From the NCBI GenBank assembly GCA_001821015.1, contig MHRQ01000020.1, positions 20,263 to 26,656 on the forward strand: a stretch of 6,394 nt of DNA, given 5' to 3'. The position numbers were made by a program, and so were the translations under genes. Positions 1 through 6,008 of the stretch are shown here, in pieces. This DNA is from Candidatus Taylorbacteria bacterium RIFCSPHIGHO2_02_FULL_46_13. GTDB taxonomy: Bacteria > Patescibacteriota > Minisyncoccia > Phycocordibacterales > DSPV01. The notes under the pieces were generated by a model, which saw only the letters and a program-made list of their open reading frames with translations, had not been told where the DNA came from and searched no databases. Position 1 is the first letter of the stretch. Every line of letters begins with the position of its first letter.

Positions 1-588
1 GAACTTTCGCGTGAATCCTACCGAATCGGATTTGATGAAATAAACTTTGATTATGTGCGGTTCCCGTCTGACGGCGACATGACGAACATTTATTATCCCA
101 CCAGCGAAGCGGTCGTAGAGGCTGACCCGGTGGGTGGCAAATCGGCGGTGTTACGCAGTTTCTTTTCATATCTGAGCCGCGAGCTCAAAAAAGAACCTAT
201 CATTATTTCGGCAGATCTCTTCGGCATGACAACGACCAATAACGATGATCTTAATATCGGACAAGTCCTTGAAGATGCCCTCGCAAATTTTGATTATGTT
301 TCCCCCATGGTGTACCCCTCGCATTACCCTGCAAATTTTTTAGGATTTGCGAATCCCGCGACGAAGCAATATGAAGTTGTTAAATATTCTATGGATTCGG
401 CAGTGCGCCGCGCTAGTACAACTCCGTTTAAGCTCAGGCCGTGGCTTCAGGATTTCAGTTTGGGCGCTACCTATACGCCAGATATGGTGCGGACACAGAT
501 GCAGGCAGTCTATGACAGCGGCCTCAATTCTTGGATGTTGTGGAACGCCTCAAACCGCTACACGGCGGCAGCACTTGACGAAAACTAG
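1..588 (+). CDS. DUF4015-type putative glycoside hydrolase, C-terminal part (5' truncated by window edge)
   Basis: The reading frame is open from base 1 to the TAG at 586-588 and gives 195 residues; the start lies upstream of the window. The visible part matches the second half of the DUF4015 putative glycosyl hydrolase family, a TIM-barrel fold related to other glycosidases. Motifs in order (visible residue numbers): GFDEINFDYVRFPSDG at 10-25, an acidic strand-end motif expected in the active site; SADLFGMT at 70-77; YVSPMVYPSHYP at 99-110; LRPWLQDF at 145-152; and WMLWNASNRYT at about 178-188 near the C-terminus. The protein ends soon after the last motif, as expected for a barrel domain without a C-terminal extension. 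Proteins of this family are usually exported and presumed to act on polysaccharide, but substrate and reaction are not established, and the signal or anchor would be outside the window. The frequent GTG 19 codons in (position 55) is valine inside a conserved motif, not a start. Confidence 0.9.
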   Translation, partial: ELSRESYRIGFDEINFDYVRFPSDGDMTNIYYPTSEAVVEADPVGGKSAVLRSFFSYLSRELKKEPIIISADLFGMTTTNNDDLNIGQVLEDALANFDYVSPMVYPSHYPANFLGFANPATKQYEVVKYSMDSAVRRASTTPFKLRPWLQDFSLGATYTPDMVRTQMQAVYDSGLNSWMLWNASNRYTAAALDEN

Positions 589-603
589 AAAGTATTTTAT
601 AAA
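575..603 (+). promoter_or_regulatory. Predicted sigma70-like promoter
   Basis: TTGACG (575-580, 5/6 match to the -35 consensus) is followed by exactly 17 bases and then TATAAA (598-603, 5/6 match to the -10 consensus). The -35 lies in the last codons of the DUF4015 gene and the -10 lies just past its stop. Transcription would start near 610-611, giving a leader of about 128 nt before the ORF at 739. This is the best -35/-10 pair I saw in the window. It is a prediction from consensus only. Confidence 0.55.
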
Positions 604-606
604 ATA
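593..606. repeat. Perfect 14-bp AT-only palindrome over the predicted -10
   Basis: TATTTTATAAAATA equals its own reverse complement and encloses the predicted -10 hexamer at 598-603. It could be a repressor operator or simply an AT-rich promoter core; AT-only palindromes arise by chance more often than mixed ones. As an RNA hairpin it would be weak, and it is not followed by a T-tract, so I do not call it a terminator for the DUF4015 gene. Confidence 0.35.
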
Positions 607-738
607 ATTCACATTGAATACAGAGAGTGACGGGTGTAGCATGTGTATTAGCGGTAGTTCCTTTCAGCTCGTTTTTTTATTGTTGGGAACTAAAAACAAC
701 AAAGGTCCCCAAAACGATACAAAATACAACACACAGTT

Positions 739-1005
739 ATGTTAAAATCCCAAAAACACACAGATGCAGTTTTCAACCTCAACGCTGTACATACCAGTGC
801 CGACATTCCAAAAGCGGCCCTCCCAGTCATACAGGAAGAATTGCGCGGGACGTTCGGGCATCTCCAATTCGGTGATCTGCCAGATCCACAGGGCATTGTT
901 CGTGTGGGGAAAGTCGTTCCCTTGGAGAAGCTGCATTCGGGGGTCATGAAAGGGCTTAGGCGTTTTGCCGGCGAGTCGCTGGTCCAAATCAGTGTGGGGG
1001 GGTAA
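739..1005 (+). CDS. Small hypothetical protein (88 aa)
   Basis: I do not recognise this protein. The ORF runs from ATG 739 to TAA 1003-1005. Support for it being real: it is co-directional with all neighbours, it sits 20 bp upstream of a strong intrinsic terminator on the same strand, and a good promoter lies upstream. The product has no membrane segment or signal peptide and no cysteine cluster; it is a mixed, predicted soluble protein, with an EELRGTFGHLQFGDLPDP stretch near residues 33-50, a basic segment GVMKGLRRF near 70-78, and a strand-like C-terminus VQISVGG. There is no Shine-Dalgarno sequence before the ATG. The last codons contain a run of seven G (996-1002) that could cause slippage or a sequencing indel. 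The opposite strand is also open across almost the same span (987-742), so coding strand and coding status are uncertain; the terminator favours this strand. A structured RNA is the main alternative. Confidence 0.5.
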   Translation: MLKSQKHTDAVFNLNAVHTSADIPKAALPVIQEELRGTFGHLQFGDLPDPQGIVRVGKVVPLEKLHSGVMKGLRRFAGESLVQISVGG

Positions 1006-1025
1006 TCATGTGTTGTTAAGTCAAA

Positions 1026-1068
1026 GCGGCTTCCGGTCCAGTATGTGTCTGGAAGCCGCCTTTTTGTT
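1026..1068 (+). terminator. Rho-independent terminator
   Basis: A perfect 9-bp GC-rich stem pairs GCGGCTTCC (1026-1034) with GGAAGCCGC (1051-1059) around a 16-nt loop. After one C comes the T-tract TTTTT at 1061-1065, then GTT. It lies 20 bp after the stop of the small ORF and on the same strand. The other strand has no T-tract in the right place, so the signal is directional. Confidence 0.85.
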
Positions 1069-1073
1069 ATAAT
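1065..1073 (+). promoter_or_regulatory. Extended -10 promoter for the ATPase gene
   Basis: TGTTATAAT contains a perfect -10 hexamer TATAAT (1068-1073) preceded by the TGn extension (1065-1067). No recognisable -35 lies 16-18 bp upstream, because that space holds the 3' arm of the terminator; extended -10 promoters are known to tolerate this. The predicted start of transcription is near 1080, leaving a leader of only about 18 nt before ATG 1098. Confidence 0.65.
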
Positions 1074-1097
1074 GATTAAGCAATAAACAATCTCGTT

Positions 1098-2867
1098 ATG
1101 TCTGAAAACAATCTTCATACCCAAGATGAGACGCAAGTAACCTATTTTGCACAGACAGACTCGCGTAATAAAAAAGTCCCTTTTGGAATTAAAACAAAAG
1201 ACCGTTCTCGTCATGTCTATGTGATTGGAAAGACAGGCATGGGAAAATCCACCATGCTTGAGAATATGGCGATCCAGGATATCAGAAATGGGAACGGTCT
1301 TGCGTTTATTGACCCGCACGGGAAAACTGCGGAACTTTTGTTGGATTACGTGCCAGCAGAACGCGTTCGCGACGTACTTTATTTTGCTCCCTTTGATACT
1401 GACTTCCCGATTTCTTTTAATGTGATGGAGGATGTTGGCCCTGATAAACGACATTTGGTCTCCAACGGTCTGATGTCTGCGTTTAAAAAGATTTGGGTGG
1501 ACGCATGGTCAGCGCGCATGGAGTATATTCTCAACAATATTCTCTTAGCCTTGCTTGAATATCCTGGGTCAACGCTTTTGGGTGTAAATCGCATGCTCGC
1601 AGACAAGGAGTACCGAAAGCGGGTAGTGGATAATATCACTGACGTCTCGGTGAAGGCATTTTGGGTGGATGAGTTTGCCCGATATGGAGATCGGTATATG
1701 CAGGAAGCGGGCGCGGCGATACAAAACAAAATCGGCCAGTTCATTTCAAACCCGTTGGTTCGCAATATTATCGGCCAACCGAAATCAACGTTTGATCTGA
1801 GAAAGATGATGGATGAGCGGAAAGTACTTATCCTTAACCTTTCCAAGGGCAGGGTTGGTGAAGCGAATGCGAACCTCTTGGGCAGTATGCTTATTACCAA
1901 GGTATACCTCGGTGCCCTTTCTCGAGCTGATACGTCGGAGCAGACTCTGCGGACCCTTCCGAATTTTTTTCTTTATGTTGACGAATTCCAATCGTTTGCC
2001 AATGAATCGTTTGCCGATATCCTCTCAGAGGCACGGAAATACAAGCTTAATTTAACCATTGCGCATCAATACATTGAACAGATGAGCGATGAGGTACGGG
2101 CGGCAGTTTTTGGCAACGTGGGCACCATGATTTCGTTTAGAGTGGGGGCGTATGACGCGGAAGTGCTTGAGAAAGAGTTTGCCCCCCAATTCACTGCGCA
2201 AGATATGGTAAACCTTGGATTTACCCAGATTTATTTGAAGCTTATGATTGATGGGGTTTCTTCGCATCCATTCTCGGCAACTACCTTGCCACCTCTTCAG
2301 TCAAGCAGTACTTCGTATCGTGAGGCGATTATATCTCTCTCGCGCAGTGTTTATGCAAGACCCAGAGACACGGTGGAACAGCAAATAAAAGAATGGCATG
2401 CCGAACGCACTTCCACAGAACCCGTGCGCAAGAGTACGGTGCCTCCTTCGCGCCCCGTGACTCGTGAGTTTTCAAGTCATACGTCTACTCAAACGTCCGC
2501 GCCCGATCGAAAGACCTTACCCGTTGACCGGCGTCTGCGCGAGGCTGAAATGCAGAAAGCGGTTTCATCAAATTATACAAAGTCGGAGCCGAAAAATGAA
2601 CACAGGCAGCAGCAACAGAATGTAAGGCCGCACCAACAACCACCGAAGGGGGGTGCGAGCGGAGGAGCATTGCGCCAGGCGCTTGAAGAGGCGTTAAAAG
2701 AGCACAAAGGAGCGGGACTACCCGAGAAAAAGTCTGAGCCCACCAGCCCCAAGAAAGAGGAGGGTAAAAAAGAAAACCCCGTGACGGCTACCCCGGAAAG
2801 ACCGACTGCGAAACGTGAGGTGCCCGAAGAAGTTTTGAAAAAAATCTTGAATACTCCCGGAAAGTAA
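1098..2867 (+). CDS. VirD4/TraG- or HerA-like type IV secretion-type ATPase with disordered C-terminal tail
   Basis: This 589-aa protein is a RecA-fold NTPase of the conjugation/type IV secretion coupling-protein group, known to form ring motors that pump DNA or protein. Walker A is GKTGMGKST at 44-52, followed by the conserved IDPHGK at 71-76. Walker B is FLYVDEFQSF at 291-300 with D295/E296. A sensor-like LTIAHQY segment follows at 319-325, and the ATPase core ends near 430. Residues about 435-575 are rich in S, T, P, Q, K and E and predicted disordered, with a poly-Q patch near 504-507. Two short amphipathic segments close the tail: GGALRQALEEALK (about 522-534) and PEEVLKKIL (about 576-584). 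There are no N-terminal membrane helices, unlike classical VirD4/TraD, so the protein is soluble or recruited by a partner. ATG 1098 follows an extended -10 promoter by about 25 bp, with no Shine-Dalgarno sequence. No other secretion genes lie nearby. Family assignment is secure; whether it moves DNA or protein, or powers a pilus, is not shown. Confidence 0.9.
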   Translation: MSENNLHTQDETQVTYFAQTDSRNKKVPFGIKTKDRSRHVYVIGKTGMGKSTMLENMAIQDIRNGNGLAFIDPHGKTAELLLDYVPAERVRDVLYFAPFDTDFPISFNVMEDVGPDKRHLVSNGLMSAFKKIWVDAWSARMEYILNNILLALLEYPGSTLLGVNRMLADKEYRKRVVDNITDVSVKAFWVDEFARYGDRYMQEAGAAIQNKIGQFISNPLVRNIIGQPKSTFDLRKMMDERKVLILNLSKGRVGEANANLLGSMLITKVYLGALSRADTSEQTLRTLPNFFLYVDEFQSFANESFADILSEARKYKLNLTIAHQYIEQMSDEVRAAVFGNVGTMISFRVGAYDAEVLEKEFAPQFTAQDMVNLGFTQIYLKLMIDGVSSHPFSATTLPPLQSSSTSYREAIISLSRSVYARPRDTVEQQIKEWHAERTSTEPVRKSTVPPSRPVTREFSSHTSTQTSAPDRKTLPVDRRLREAEMQKAVSSNYTKSEPKNEHRQQQQNVRPHQQPPKGGASGGALRQALEEALKEHKGAGLPEKKSEPTSPKKEEGKKENPVTATPERPTAKREVPEEVLKKILNTPGK

Positions 2868-2868
2868 G

Positions 2869-2971
2869 CCCCGTACCACTTTTACTGAAGGTATCTTTTA
2901 TCCGATTACAGACTTATGCGATTCAAATTAAAGATAGTTGGCACTATTAGTTGGATAAAAGTGGTGCGGGG
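2869..2971. repeat. 16-bp inverted repeat flanking the start of the lamin-tail gene
   Basis: The arm at 2869-2884 (CCCCGTACCACTTTTA) is complementary to the arm at 2956-2971 (TAAAAGTGGTGCGGGG). Fifteen of 16 pairs are Watson-Crick, and the remaining one (2874 with 2966) is a G-U wobble in RNA. The 71-nt loop holds the ATG at 2916 and a possible nested 7-bp helix, TATCTTT (2892-2898) with AAAGATA (2930-2936). The 3' arm covers the alternative GTG starts at 2961 and 2964. A TAA flanks each end (2865-2867, the stop of the ATPase gene, and 2972-2974). It may be a translation-controlling mRNA structure or the terminal repeats of a ~104-bp MITE-like insertion. No T-tract follows either arm, so it is not an ordinary terminator. 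Confidence 0.75.
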
Positions 2972-3776
2972 TAAATTCATCATTCTCAGTATCTTTCTTT
3001 TGGTGCCGTTTGCGATCTCGGCGCAGGTGCTTATCAGTGAAATCATGTATGACGCGCCCGGTGCAGACACTGGCAGGGAGTGGATTGAAATTGAGAATAC
3101 TTCTGCTTCACCTATAAGTTTGACGGGTTGGAAACTGAATGAACAAAGCGTTAATCACATGCTGACGGTTTCGCAAGGGACCAGCACACTTTTGGGGGGA
3201 GCGTTTGCGATCATTGCCAGCGACCCGGAGAAATTTCGGACAGACTGGCCACATTTCTCCGGTACGATTTTTGATTCTTCTTTTTCTCTTTCCAACACCG
3301 GGGAAACTTTTTCTTTAAGAAACAATACCTCTGCATTCGTTGACCAGATTTCATATTATTCAAGTCAGGGCGCATCGGGGGATGGAGAATCTCTGCAACG
3401 TGTAGGAGGCAGTTGGGCTGCGTCGTCTCCCACCCCGGGCGCTAAAAATGTGATTCTGCCACGCCCGCCCGCCCCACCTCCCACTGCCGCATCAACCCAA
3501 CCCCCTGCCAAAAAAGTTGTTTCTCCGACTTCATCAAAAATACAGCCGTCCGTCTCTAACGCGTTGCCAGCTTCAAGTATTGCAACTACGTCTGGTTACG
3601 TCTTGCCCGTACCCACAAAAGATTCTTCTTTTAAATGGTATTTGTTACTGGGGCTTGTGGTAGTCATCGGTGGACTTGCGTATTGGATTGGTGGACGTGA
3701 GAAGAAAAAAGATGGGGAACTTTCCGCCGAAGATTTTACGATTATTGAAGAAAAAAATGAGCATCAGGATGGATAG
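2916..3776 (+). CDS. Lamin-tail-domain (LTD) surface protein with C-terminal membrane anchor
   Basis: This 286-aa protein has a secreted, membrane-anchored layout. Residues about 20-36 are a hydrophobic signal segment (FIILSIFLLVPFAISA) preceded by basic residues, with likely cleavage near A36. Residues about 38-178 form a lamin tail domain: VLISEIMYDAPGADTGREWIEIEN opens the immunoglobulin-like fold (first 20 of these: 38-57), LTGWKL follows at 69-74, SLSNTGETFSLRN at 124-136, and the closing SLQRVGGSW...TPGAKN at 159-178. Residues about 180-237 are a Pro/Ser/Thr/Ala-rich stalk. A membrane helix at 241-259 is followed by a basic stop-transfer REKKK and a short acidic cytoplasmic tail with AEDFTIIEE. 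LTD domains in bacteria are usually extracellular, with presumed binding or structural roles; the ligand is unknown. The start is uncertain: ATG 2916 gives a 19-residue N-extension, whereas GTG 2961 or 2964 gives a more typical signal peptide; none has a Shine-Dalgarno sequence. It follows the ATPase gene by 48 bp and could share its transcript. Confidence 0.85.
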   Translation: MRFKLKIVGTISWIKVVRGKFIILSIFLLVPFAISAQVLISEIMYDAPGADTGREWIEIENTSASPISLTGWKLNEQSVNHMLTVSQGTSTLLGGAFAIIASDPEKFRTDWPHFSGTIFDSSFSLSNTGETFSLRNNTSAFVDQISYYSSQGASGDGESLQRVGGSWAASSPTPGAKNVILPRPPAPPPTAASTQPPAKKVVSPTSSKIQPSVSNALPASSIATTSGYVLPVPTKDSSFKWYLLLGLVVVIGGLAYWIGGREKKKDGELSAEDFTIIEEKNEHQDG

Positions 3777-3805
3777 CGCAAATTCTTTGCAAGTACGCAA
3801 CAAGC

Positions 3806-3833
3806 TTGAATTTAGGCCATTTTTTGCTAGTAT
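3806..3833 (+). promoter_or_regulatory. Candidate promoter giving a leaderless glycosyltransferase mRNA
   Basis: TTGAAT (3806-3811, 4/6 to the -35) is separated by 16 bp from TAGTAT (3828-3833, 4/6 to the -10), which carries a TGn extension (TGC at 3825-3827). Transcription would begin near 3840, which is the first base of the GTG start codon. The hexamers are individually weak and read-through from the upstream gene is possible, since no clear terminator lies between. Confidence 0.35.
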
Positions 3834-3839
3834 AGGCAA

Positions 3840-6008
3840 GTGAAAAAGGTCCTTATATTTTCAACTAATTACCTGCCAAACATAGGCGGGGCGGAGCTTG
3901 CTATCAAGGAAATTACGGATAGATTGCCCGATATAGACTTTGACCTTATCACGCCACGTTACAGGGTTTCTCTCGCGAAGTGCGAAAAGATAGGAAGAGT
4001 GTGGGTCTATCGGGTTGGTTTAGGCACTAGGTTGGACAAATTTCTCATTCCGATCACAGGTTTTTTCAAGGGACTTCGTCTGCATAGAGAACACGCCTAC
4101 GATAGCGTATGGTGCATGATGGCGAGTCAGGCGTCTGTTGCCGCGGCATTTTTTAAAATGGTTAAACCCCGCATCCCGCTTGTCTTGACGGTCCAGGAGG
4201 GGGATGAGGAGGGACATCTGGCGCGATACGCACTCGGCGTTCCTTTTTTGTATCGCCTTCTCATCCGCCCGTGGCATGTACTCATTTTTAAAGTGGCCGA
4301 TGTGGTAACAGTCATCAGCAACTATCTCGCTACGCGCGCAAGACAATACAATGTATCTGTTCCTATTGAGCTCGTGCCGAATGGCGTGGATGTGAAGAGA
4401 TTTTCGTCACCTTCGTCGGGCGCGCGCGCGAATATTCGCCGCACATTCGGTTTTTCAGACACTGATCCTGTGATTATAACCCTATCCCGCCTCGTACAGA
4501 AGAATTGTATAGGAGACATTATTCAAGCGTTGAAATTTCTACCGGAGACCTATAAATTGCTCATCGTTGGCTCCGGTGGCCTTGAAGCTTCTTTGCACTC
4601 GCTTGCTTGTGATATAGGCGTTGCAAAGAGAGTTGTTTTTGCAGGAACAGTAAGCCCTCATGAAACTCCTGAGTATCTTGCCGCGGCGGATGTGTTTGTT
4701 CGCCCCTCTGCATCGGAAGGGTTCGGGATATCTTTTATTGAAGCAATGGCCGCGTCCGTTCCCGTGGTGGCAACTGCTGTGGGCGGCATTGTTGATTTTC
4801 TTGAGGATAAGAAGACAGGTCTGGTTTGTGAAGTAAAGAATCCGGAGGACATTGCCCGAAAAATAAATATACTGGTTCGCGATCGTGCGCTACGGGATGG
4901 TATTGTTGTTTCCGCTTTTGCAATGGTGTCTTTAAAATATGATTGGTCTGGAATAAGCGAGCAGATGCGTGCCAGAGCGTTTAATCCTGTATTCACGCTT
5001 AAAAAAGAACGAATACTTATTGCGACGGGCATTTATCCACCTGAAGTTGGAGGCCCTGCCACGTATGCTAAAGCGCTCACCGAGATTTTATGGAAACAAG
5101 GGTATGCAAATACCGTGGTGACGTACGGTTGGGAGAAAAAACTACCGATTGTGCTACGGCACTTTGTTTATTTTTTTCGGCTTTTCTTACCAATTCGCTC
5201 ATCGGATTGGGTGCTTGCATTGGATACCTTTTCAAGCGGCATGCCGGCCGTTTGGGCAAGCACAATTTTTCGGGAAAAAGCTATCGTCCGTGTCGGCGGT
5301 GATTTTCTGTGGGAACATTATATTGAGCGTACCGGCGATCGGGTGTCTTTACCTGATTTCTACAAAATTACCCCCCCACTTTCATTCAAGGAGCGCTTGA
5401 TACGCAGGCTTTCCCTCTTTACTCTACACCGAGCATCTTTACTTGTATTTAGTACCGAGTGGCAGAGAAAATTGTGGAGAGTCCCGTTTGGACTTAAAAC
5501 GGATAGAACGTTAGTCATTGAAAATTATTATGGCGAAAAAATAGCGTCCGTTGCTCCATCGGAAAAGAATTTTATATGGGCGGGGAGACCCATCACTCTT
5601 AAAAATGTTACGCTCTTAAAGTCAGCTTTTACGCGCGCAGAGGAGAAAGCGTCGGATATTACGTTAGAATGTCTTGCGGTTCCGCATCAGGTGTTGATGG
5701 AGAAAATACGTCGCGCGTATGCGATTATTCTTCCTTCTATTTCTGAAGTCAGTCCCAATTTTATTCTTGAGGCGATTCGGTATGAAAAACCATTTATCGT
5801 GTCTAAGTATTGCGGGATTCTTGATAGAATAGGGGAGCTGGGTGTAACGGTTGATCCTTTACGTCAGGACTCTATCACGGAGGCAGTATTGAAGCTGTCC
5901 GACGATGCAACCTATGCACATATTCGCAAGGCACTGCATGAGTTCACCTTTACACATACGTGGGATGAAATTGCAGAAGCATTTGTAAATGCCTTTAAGC
6001 GCCTATGA
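3840..6008 (+). CDS. Bifunctional-looking fusion of two GT4-type glycosyltransferases
   Basis: The 722-aa product contains two consecutive GT-B glycosyltransferase units, each expected to move a sugar from a nucleotide-sugar donor to a glycan or lipid-linked acceptor on the cytoplasmic face. Unit 1 (about 1-380): start strand VLIFSTNYLPNIGGAE (4-19), VPNGVD (179-184), SRLVQKN (216-222, the usual KG replaced by KN), and the E-x7-E donor motif E293GFGISFIE301 followed by GG. Unit 2 (about 388-722): a second start strand ILIATGIYPPEVGGPATYA (392-410), STEWQRKLW (538-546), WAGRPITLKN (580-589), and a second E-x7-E motif E636VSPNFILE644. The linker is roughly 370-388. Unit 2 is more divergent but keeps the key acidic pair. 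The GTG at 3840 is the first possible start, as an in-frame TAG lies at 3828, and it begins right before the first beta strand. The stop overlaps the next gene by 4 bp (ATGA), so the two are translationally coupled. Role inferred: surface polysaccharide or glycoconjugate synthesis; donor and acceptor unknown. Confidence 0.88.
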   Translation: MKKVLIFSTNYLPNIGGAELAIKEITDRLPDIDFDLITPRYRVSLAKCEKIGRVWVYRVGLGTRLDKFLIPITGFFKGLRLHREHAYDSVWCMMASQASVAAAFFKMVKPRIPLVLTVQEGDEEGHLARYALGVPFLYRLLIRPWHVLIFKVADVVTVISNYLATRARQYNVSVPIELVPNGVDVKRFSSPSSGARANIRRTFGFSDTDPVIITLSRLVQKNCIGDIIQALKFLPETYKLLIVGSGGLEASLHSLACDIGVAKRVVFAGTVSPHETPEYLAAADVFVRPSASEGFGISFIEAMAASVPVVATAVGGIVDFLEDKKTGLVCEVKNPEDIARKINILVRDRALRDGIVVSAFAMVSLKYDWSGISEQMRARAFNPVFTLKKERILIATGIYPPEVGGPATYAKALTEILWKQGYANTVVTYGWEKKLPIVLRHFVYFFRLFLPIRSSDWVLALDTFSSGMPAVWASTIFREKAIVRVGGDFLWEHYIERTGDRVSLPDFYKITPPLSFKERLIRRLSLFTLHRASLLVFSTEWQRKLWRVPFGLKTDRTLVIENYYGEKIASVAPSEKNFIWAGRPITLKNVTLLKSAFTRAEEKASDITLECLAVPHQVLMEKIRRAYAIILPSISEVSPNFILEAIRYEKPFIVSKYCGILDRIGELGVTVDPLRQDSITEAVLKLSDDATYAHIRKALHEFTFTHTWDEIAEAFVNAFKRL

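Noticed and set aside
685..709. Weak hairpin GGGAAC...GGTCCC in the leader before 739
   Set aside because: Only about five pairs with an internal mismatch and no T-tract after it, so not called an attenuator or terminator.
627..875. A GTG-initiated 82-codon + strand frame in the leader of the small unit
   Set aside because: Composition is unlike a protein (many C, H, S, R, T in the second half), it overlaps the better ORF at 739, and it has no Shine-Dalgarno sequence.
742..987. A minus-strand open frame (about 81 codons, starting at TTG) opposite the small ORF
   Set aside because: It is tryptophan-rich and not obviously random, but has no promoter or terminator on its strand and starts at a rare TTG; the directional terminator at 1026-1068 favours the + strand. 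Kept as an alternative in the small-unit finding.
690..1454. A 254-codon open frame on the minus strand
   Set aside because: It covers the terminator, the promoter and the first ~350 bases of the well-supported ATPase gene, and its translation shows no recognisable domain; treated as a shadow.
2881..2909. Possible promoter (TTTACT ... GATTAC) before the LTD gene
   Set aside because: The -10 matches only 3 of 6 positions and the region is better explained by the inverted-repeat arm; not supported.
3778..3825. Small hairpins (GCAAA-TTTGC and others) followed by a T6 run after the LTD gene
   Set aside because: The stems are 4-5 bp, AT-rich and not adjacent to the T-run at 3820-3825, so I do not call a terminator here.
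4421..4439. Alternating CG tract and the palindrome GCGAATATTCGC
   Set aside because: It lies inside the glycosyltransferase coding sequence and is explained by Ala/Arg codon use (SGARANIRR); no sign of a separate function.
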